From contig NZ_CP042437.1 in the NCBI RefSeq assembly GCF_007971525.1, positions 496,001 through 560,000 on the forward strand: a stretch of DNA of 64,000 bases, read 5' to 3'. This DNA comes from Mucilaginibacter ginsenosidivorax (lineage in GTDB: Bacteria > Bacteroidota > Bacteroidia > Sphingobacteriales > Sphingobacteriaceae). The position numbers were made by a program, and so were the translations under genes. Within the stretch, counting starts at the first letter, position 1. Each line of letters starts with the position of its first letter. The notes under the pieces were generated by a model. That model worked only from the letters and a program-made list of their open reading frames with translations. It had not been told where the DNA came from and searched no databases. Shown in pieces: positions 62,546 to 64,000 of this stretch.

Positions 62546-64000
62546 TTATGGCTTGTCTGTTGTGGTTACTTTAGTATCGGTATCGTAATTATTAAACAAG
62601 GTCCATTGATTTTTGCCTGTCGCGGGCACAAACTTTTTCTTGTATTTCTGAAAAACATCATCCGGCTGTTTTACCCCGTTAATGATCATTTCACTTTGAC
62701 TAAGTTTAAAAGAAACCTTAGGTGCATCAGCATCAATCAACCCGTCTTTTTTCAATTCGGCAGTAACCACCTCTCCTATACTTGGTTCGGCTGGTGCATG
62801 GTAAGGTTTATAGTCGGCTTTGTAAGCTGTTTTATACTCCTGTTTATTATAAGGCTTGTTGCCATAACCATAAGCGCTATTTGCCGGCTCAGTTGGTTTT
62901 GCAGTTTGTGTTCTGCTTTGGTTGATAGAATCGTTTTTTGCCAATTCTTTTTGTTCATCAAGCTTCCCGCTTAGTGTTCCAAGGCGGCCATGCAATCTGC
63001 CTAATTTACCTTTTAGGGTATCCAATGGTTTTGCTTTAGCCGGTGTATCTGCCGAAGCCGGGGTAGCTGCACCTAACGATGCGGTAAGTGCTGTTTTTGC
63101 TTCTTTCTTTGCATCAGCCGGTTTTAAATCAGCTTGATTTGATAAGGTATCATCTATAGGAAACAGTTCTTTTTTAACAGAAACAGCCGCATGCGATACT
63201 GTTTTACCTGTATTAATCAACATTTTATCAATCCTTTTGGCATTGCTAAAAGCCATAGTGAGCAAACCGGCGCTTAATAATAACACGGCCAAAACAGATC
63301 GTTCGCGAATATTAAGGCTGTGGTTATTGCCCGATGCCATGCGTTTAACCCTGTTAATCAACTGATCGCGCTTGCCGGGAAAAGCCATGGCGTAGGCTGG
63401 TGCCGATAGCTTAAACTCCTGGCAGCTTACCAGGGCCCTGATGTAGTTTACCTTGCTGCTTGTTTCCAGTACGGCTATATCATCGCAGCAGTTTTCCCGC
63501 TCGGCACGGATCAGGGCCGACAGCCATAGTACAGCCGGGTTAAAAAAGAAAATGATCTCGACGAAGCTTTGTAACAGGTTTATCAAATAATCTCTCCGGC
63601 GGATATGCGCCAACTCATGTACCAGGATCGCTTCAACTTCGGCAGGAGGCAAGGCAGTTAGCATACCAACCGGGATAAGGATCAATGGTTTCAAATGGCC
63701 AATTACCATAGGCACTTTTGCTATGCCCGATTCGGCAATGCCTATCATTTGCTTTATTCCCAGTTTTTGCGACAATGAAGCGACGCGTTTTTTCCAATAG
63801 TCATCAACAGTAAAAACAGACCTACGTCGCAAGTGATGCAGCCCCTGTAGCCCGGCCAATAACTGGAGGCTGCGCGCAAAAACCACCAAAAACCATATTA
63901 AAGCTATCAGTTGGACATGGGTATTCACATAGCTTATCCCTCTATCAATTGCCGAACCTGGCGTAAACCCGGCAACACCCAAAACAGGCATTTGCGGCGT
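62546..64000 (-). CDS. M56 (BlaR1/MecR1-like) membrane metallopeptidase, N-terminus beyond window
   Basis: The frame is open to the right edge (485 codons visible), so the N-terminus is missing. A membrane helix near the visible start (VQLIALIWFLVVFA), the peptidase motif VHELAHIRRRDYL with HExxH, the second zinc ligand region RAERENCCDDIAV, then a membrane helix (SVLAVLLLSAGLLTMAFSN). The tail (about 235-485) is long and of low complexity, with Lys/Ala/Pro/Thr-rich repeats and a KxxY(K/N)xEYKTAYKADY-type cluster, then an ordered end (SFKLSQSEMIINGVKQPDDVF). There is no beta-lactam-binding domain. It likely cuts a regulator or envelope protein on a signal. BlaI is not visible; it may lie to the right. 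Confidence 0.9.
   Translation of the reverse strand, partial: TPQMPVLGVAGFTPGSAIDRGISYVNTHVQLIALIWFLVVFARSLQLLAGLQGLHHLRRRSVFTVDDYWKKRVASLSQKLGIKQMIGIAESGIAKVPMVIGHLKPLILIPVGMLTALPPAEVEAILVHELAHIRRRDYLINLLQSFVEIIFFFNPAVLWLSALIRAERENCCDDIAVLETSSKVNYIRALVSCQEFKLSAPAYAMAFPGKRDQLINRVKRMASGNNHSLNIRERSVLAVLLLSAGLLTMAFSNAKRIDKMLINTGKTVSHAAVSVKKELFPIDDTLSNQADLKPADAKKEAKTALTASLGAATPASADTPAKAKPLDTLKGKLGRLHGRLGTLSGKLDEQKELAKNDSINQSRTQTAKPTEPANSAYGYGNKPYNKQEYKTAYKADYKPYHAPAEPSIGEVVTAELKKDGLIDADAPKVSFKLSQSEMIINGVKQPDDVFQKYKKKFVPATGKNQWTLFNNYDTDTKVTTTDKP

Overview
The window looks like chromosome from a soil- or plant-associated member of the Bacteroidota, most likely Sphingobacteriaceae (Mucilaginibacter/Pedobacter-like). 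The signs are SusC/SusD pairs, a hybrid two-component regulator, a BACON domain, promoter boxes of the Bacteroidota type (TAnnTTTG), a tmRNA tag ending GENNYALAA, and short 7-8 bp tandem arrays in intergenic DNA. Genus is inferred; no rRNA marker is present.

Region 1 (1-23626, all genes on the minus strand) is a large polysaccharide utilisation locus. Read in transcription order it has a secreted carboxylesterase, a GH5 with a ricin-type lectin tail, a hybrid two-component system (HTCS), then SusC, SusD, a TIG-repeat surface glycan-binding lipoprotein, a BACON-GH5, a second GH5 lipoprotein, GH42, GH39 and a GH3 that runs off the left edge. Three endo-acting GH5 lipoproteins would cut a beta-linked backbone at the cell surface, SusCD would import the oligosaccharides, and GH42/GH39/GH3 would trim them. 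A hemicellulose such as xyloglucan fits best, but the substrate is inferred. SusC, the esterase and the lectin-GH5 share an upstream element that I take to be the HTCS-controlled promoter. Hairpins separate several genes of the operon.

Region 2 (24150-28833, minus) is a second SusC/SusD pair without enzymes. Region 3 (29006-35881) is a sugar-acid cassette: a minus-strand operon of a KdaD/XylX-like FAH-family dehydratase, an IlvD/Edd-type sugar-acid dehydratase and a GntP permease, divergent from an AraC-type regulator overlapped by an FGGY kinase.

Region 4 (35895-36745) holds a decayed tyrosine-recombinase N-terminus beside the 3' end of ssrA (tmRNA, minus). This is a classic island scar and suggests that the metabolic DNA to its left may have arrived as an island.

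Region 5 (36874-64000) is mixed chromosomal content: a 1958-residue transglutaminase-like/DUF4011/SF1 helicase/Vsr-like/DUF3320 protein (possible phage defence), a two-repeat lipoprotein, a TPR protein, a DUF1080 plus Gfo/Idh/MocA pair, a LytS/LytTR two-component pair upstream of a TonB-dependent receptor and DUF4249 lipoprotein, cardiolipin synthase with a YdjM-like membrane protein, an acyltransferase, two small unknown proteins, a second type of TonB-dependent receptor and an M56 (BlaR1-like) peptidase cut by the right edge. The gaps here are rich in repeats: a 15-copy ACTCAGA array, a 7-copy GGTCATT array, a long inverted repeat at 42997-43164, and a nested set of inverted repeats at 58438-58846.
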